A DNA stretch of 14,950 bases from Alistipes sp. Lineage in GTDB: Bacteria; Bacteroidota; Bacteroidia; Bacteroidales; Rikenellaceae. This document shows, piece by piece, positions 13,659 to 14,950 of the stretch (position 1 is the stretch's first letter; each line of letters opens with the position of its first letter). The stretch is taken from assembly GCA_017380275.1 (NCBI GenBank), contig JAFOEH010000012.1, positions 1-14,950 on the forward strand, in the 5' to 3' direction. The notes beneath the pieces are model-generated. The model was not told the origin of the DNA. It worked only from the letters and a program-made list of their open reading frames with translations, and did no database searches. Position numbers and translations under genes: made by a program.

Positions 13659-14810
13659 ATGTACTACGCCATAGGAATTATGTCGGGAACGTCGCTCGAT
13701 GGTGTCGATGCCGCGCTCGTGAAGATCGAGGGTCGCGGTATCGAAACACGTGTCGAACTGCTCGGATTCACTACCACCGAGATCCCCGAATCGCTCAAAG
13801 CCGAAATTAAACGCGCCGTGAAGCCCACAACGGGCACGGTCGATCTGCTCTGTTCGCTCAATTTCAAACTCGGTTATCTCTTTGCTGACGCTGCCAAGGC
13901 GGTGTGTCGCGAGAGTGGATTTCCGATCGAGAAGGTCGATTTCATTGCCTCGCACGGACAGACCGTGTGGCACATTCCAAAGCCCGATGGGGAGTTTGCG
14001 CGCTCGACGTTGCAGATTGGCGAGCCTGCCGTTATAGCCTACGAAACGGGCGTTCGGGTCATCTCGAACTTCCGCACGATGGACGTGGCAGCGGGTGGCG
14101 AGGGTGCGCCGCTGGTGCCTTATAGTGAGTTTGTGCTCTACGCCTCGCCCGACGAGAACGTTGCGTTGCAGAATATCGGTGGCATTGGCAACGTTACGGT
14201 GTTGCCCTCGACGGGAAATATGGCCGATGTCTATGCCTTCGATACGGGACCGGGCAATATGATCATCGACGAGGTGATGCAGCGCCTCTATGGTCGTCCC
14301 TACGACGAGGGTGGCAAGGTGGCTGCGAGCGGCGTGGTCAATGCGAAGATGCTCGATGAGTTGATGTCGCACCCCTACATCTCGATGCCGCTGCCGAAGA
14401 GCACGGGGCGTGAGATGTTTGGCGAACAATATACCGTTGCGATGCTCGACCGTTGGGGCTCGTTACCCTCGGCCGATCTGGTTGCAACGGCAACGGCATT
14501 CACCGCACGCACGATTGCCGAGGCATATCGACGCTTTGTGATCCCGAAGTGGCCCATTGGTCGCACGGTGCTCGGTGGCGGAGGTGCGCACAACGCAACG
14601 CTGCGACGTATGCTCGGCGAGGAGCTGCCCGATGTGAAGGTGATGACGCAGGACGAGATCGGTCTATCGTCGGACGCCAAGGAGGCCATTGCATTTGCGA
14701 TTATGGGTAACGAAACGATGTATGGCTACCCCTCAAATGTCTGCTCGGCAACGGGCGCAAGCCGTCCCGTGATTTTGGGTAATATCACCCCCGCACCGAG
14801 AAAGGAGTAA
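13659..14810 (+). CDS. anmK: Anhydro-N-acetylmuramic acid kinase
   Basis: This cytoplasmic enzyme of cell-wall recycling uses ATP and water to open and phosphorylate 1,6-anhydro-MurNAc, giving MurNAc-6-phosphate. The 383-residue length is normal for the family. Signature motifs are complete: GIMSGTSLDG at 6-15 (phosphate loop), SHGQTVWH at 98-105, NFRTMDVAAGGEGAPLVP from residue 137, NIGGIGN at 172-178, DTGPGN at 195-200 and VLGGGGAHN at 304-312. The start at 13659 places the phosphate loop at the usual position near the N-terminus. It is preceded by a hairpin-rich spacer and the lipoprotein gene on the same strand; no promoter of the usual form was found. Codon usage is strongly GC-rich, in contrast to the AT-rich cargo operon. 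The name is near certain. Confidence 0.97.
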   Translation: MYYAIGIMSGTSLDGVDAALVKIEGRGIETRVELLGFTTTEIPESLKAEIKRAVKPTTGTVDLLCSLNFKLGYLFADAAKAVCRESGFPIEKVDFIASHGQTVWHIPKPDGEFARSTLQIGEPAVIAYETGVRVISNFRTMDVAAGGEGAPLVPYSEFVLYASPDENVALQNIGGIGNVTVLPSTGNMADVYAFDTGPGNMIIDEVMQRLYGRPYDEGGKVAASGVVNAKMLDELMSHPYISMPLPKSTGREMFGEQYTVAMLDRWGSLPSADLVATATAFTARTIAEAYRRFVIPKWPIGRTVLGGGGAHNATLRRMLGEELPDVKVMTQDEIGLSSDAKEAIAFAIMGNETMYGYPSNVCSATGASRPVILGNITPAPRKE

Positions 14811-14831
14811 ACATACCTGTCTATAAAATTG

Positions 14832-14867
14832 AGAGCCGCGCCCCTGCAAATAAGGTGGCGCGGCTCT
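14832..14867 (+). terminator. Inverted repeat after anmK, probable terminator
   Basis: A perfect 11-bp stem, AGAGCCGCGCC with GGCGCGGCTCT, and a 14-base loop lie 22 bases after the anmK stop codon. The T-run after it is poor (GCTTACAAT), so it may need other factors. The remaining bases to the window end show no gene. Confidence 0.6.
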
Positions 14868-14950
14868 GCTTACAATAGTAATAGGAATGGTAATGGTCTT
14901 ACAAAATTATCTTACGAAATCACTCTTTTACAGCGTTGTCTTCCACAACC

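Noticed and set aside
13644..14429. 261-codon minus-strand frame opposite anmK
   Set aside because: It is rich in His and Arg, as GC-rich shadow frames are, and lies entirely inside the certain anmK gene.
1..14950. CRISPR array, insertion sequence or rRNA genes
   Set aside because: No regularly spaced repeats, transposase reading frame or rRNA-like sequence was seen; the edge repeats have no recombinase between them.

Overview
The window looks like a Bacteroidales chromosome carrying an integrated mobile element. Three things support this. Promoters fit the Bacteroidetes pattern (TTTG or TTG, 19 bases, then TAnnTTTG). The tyrosine recombinase, DUF3871 and DUF6175 proteins are of types known from Bacteroides and relatives. 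Many short signal peptides and lipoprotein leaders are present. The right-hand chromosomal genes are visibly GC-rich, which would suit Alistipes or a relative, but the genus is a guess.

Right part (about 12.65-14.95 kb) is host chromosome: a minus-strand tRNA-Pro(GGG) with its own promoter and terminator, a small lipoprotein gene, a spacer with three tight hairpins, and anmK (anhydro-N-acetylmuramic acid kinase, cell-wall recycling).

From about 12.6 kb leftwards lies the element. Next to the tRNA is a minus-strand integrase gene, followed on the same strand by an unrecognised 314-residue protein, an unrecognised 174-residue protein and a helicase-like ATPase with an altered Walker A motif. 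At the far left the same strand carries a RecA-core/AAA_24-type ATPase and a DUF3871 protein cut by the window edge. These read as the integration and DNA-processing backbone. The far end of the element is not in the window.

Between the two halves of this backbone, at about 1.74-7.68 kb, is an AT-rich block in the opposite orientation. It holds a candidate structured RNA of about 240 nt with its own promoter and terminator, then six tightly spaced plus-strand genes, all with export signals: two paralogous small proteins (one a lipoprotein), an outer-membrane beta-barrel protein, a DUF6175 protein, a helical-repeat secreted protein and a 450-residue secreted protein. The block ends in a strong terminator. 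Related 55/56-bp repeats lie at its two edges, and a 27-bp core of them recurs a third time inside the terminator.

The best candidate for an undescribed system is this exported six-gene operon with its upstream RNA, carried as cargo. It most likely builds an envelope-associated complex. Its function cannot be read from the sequence.
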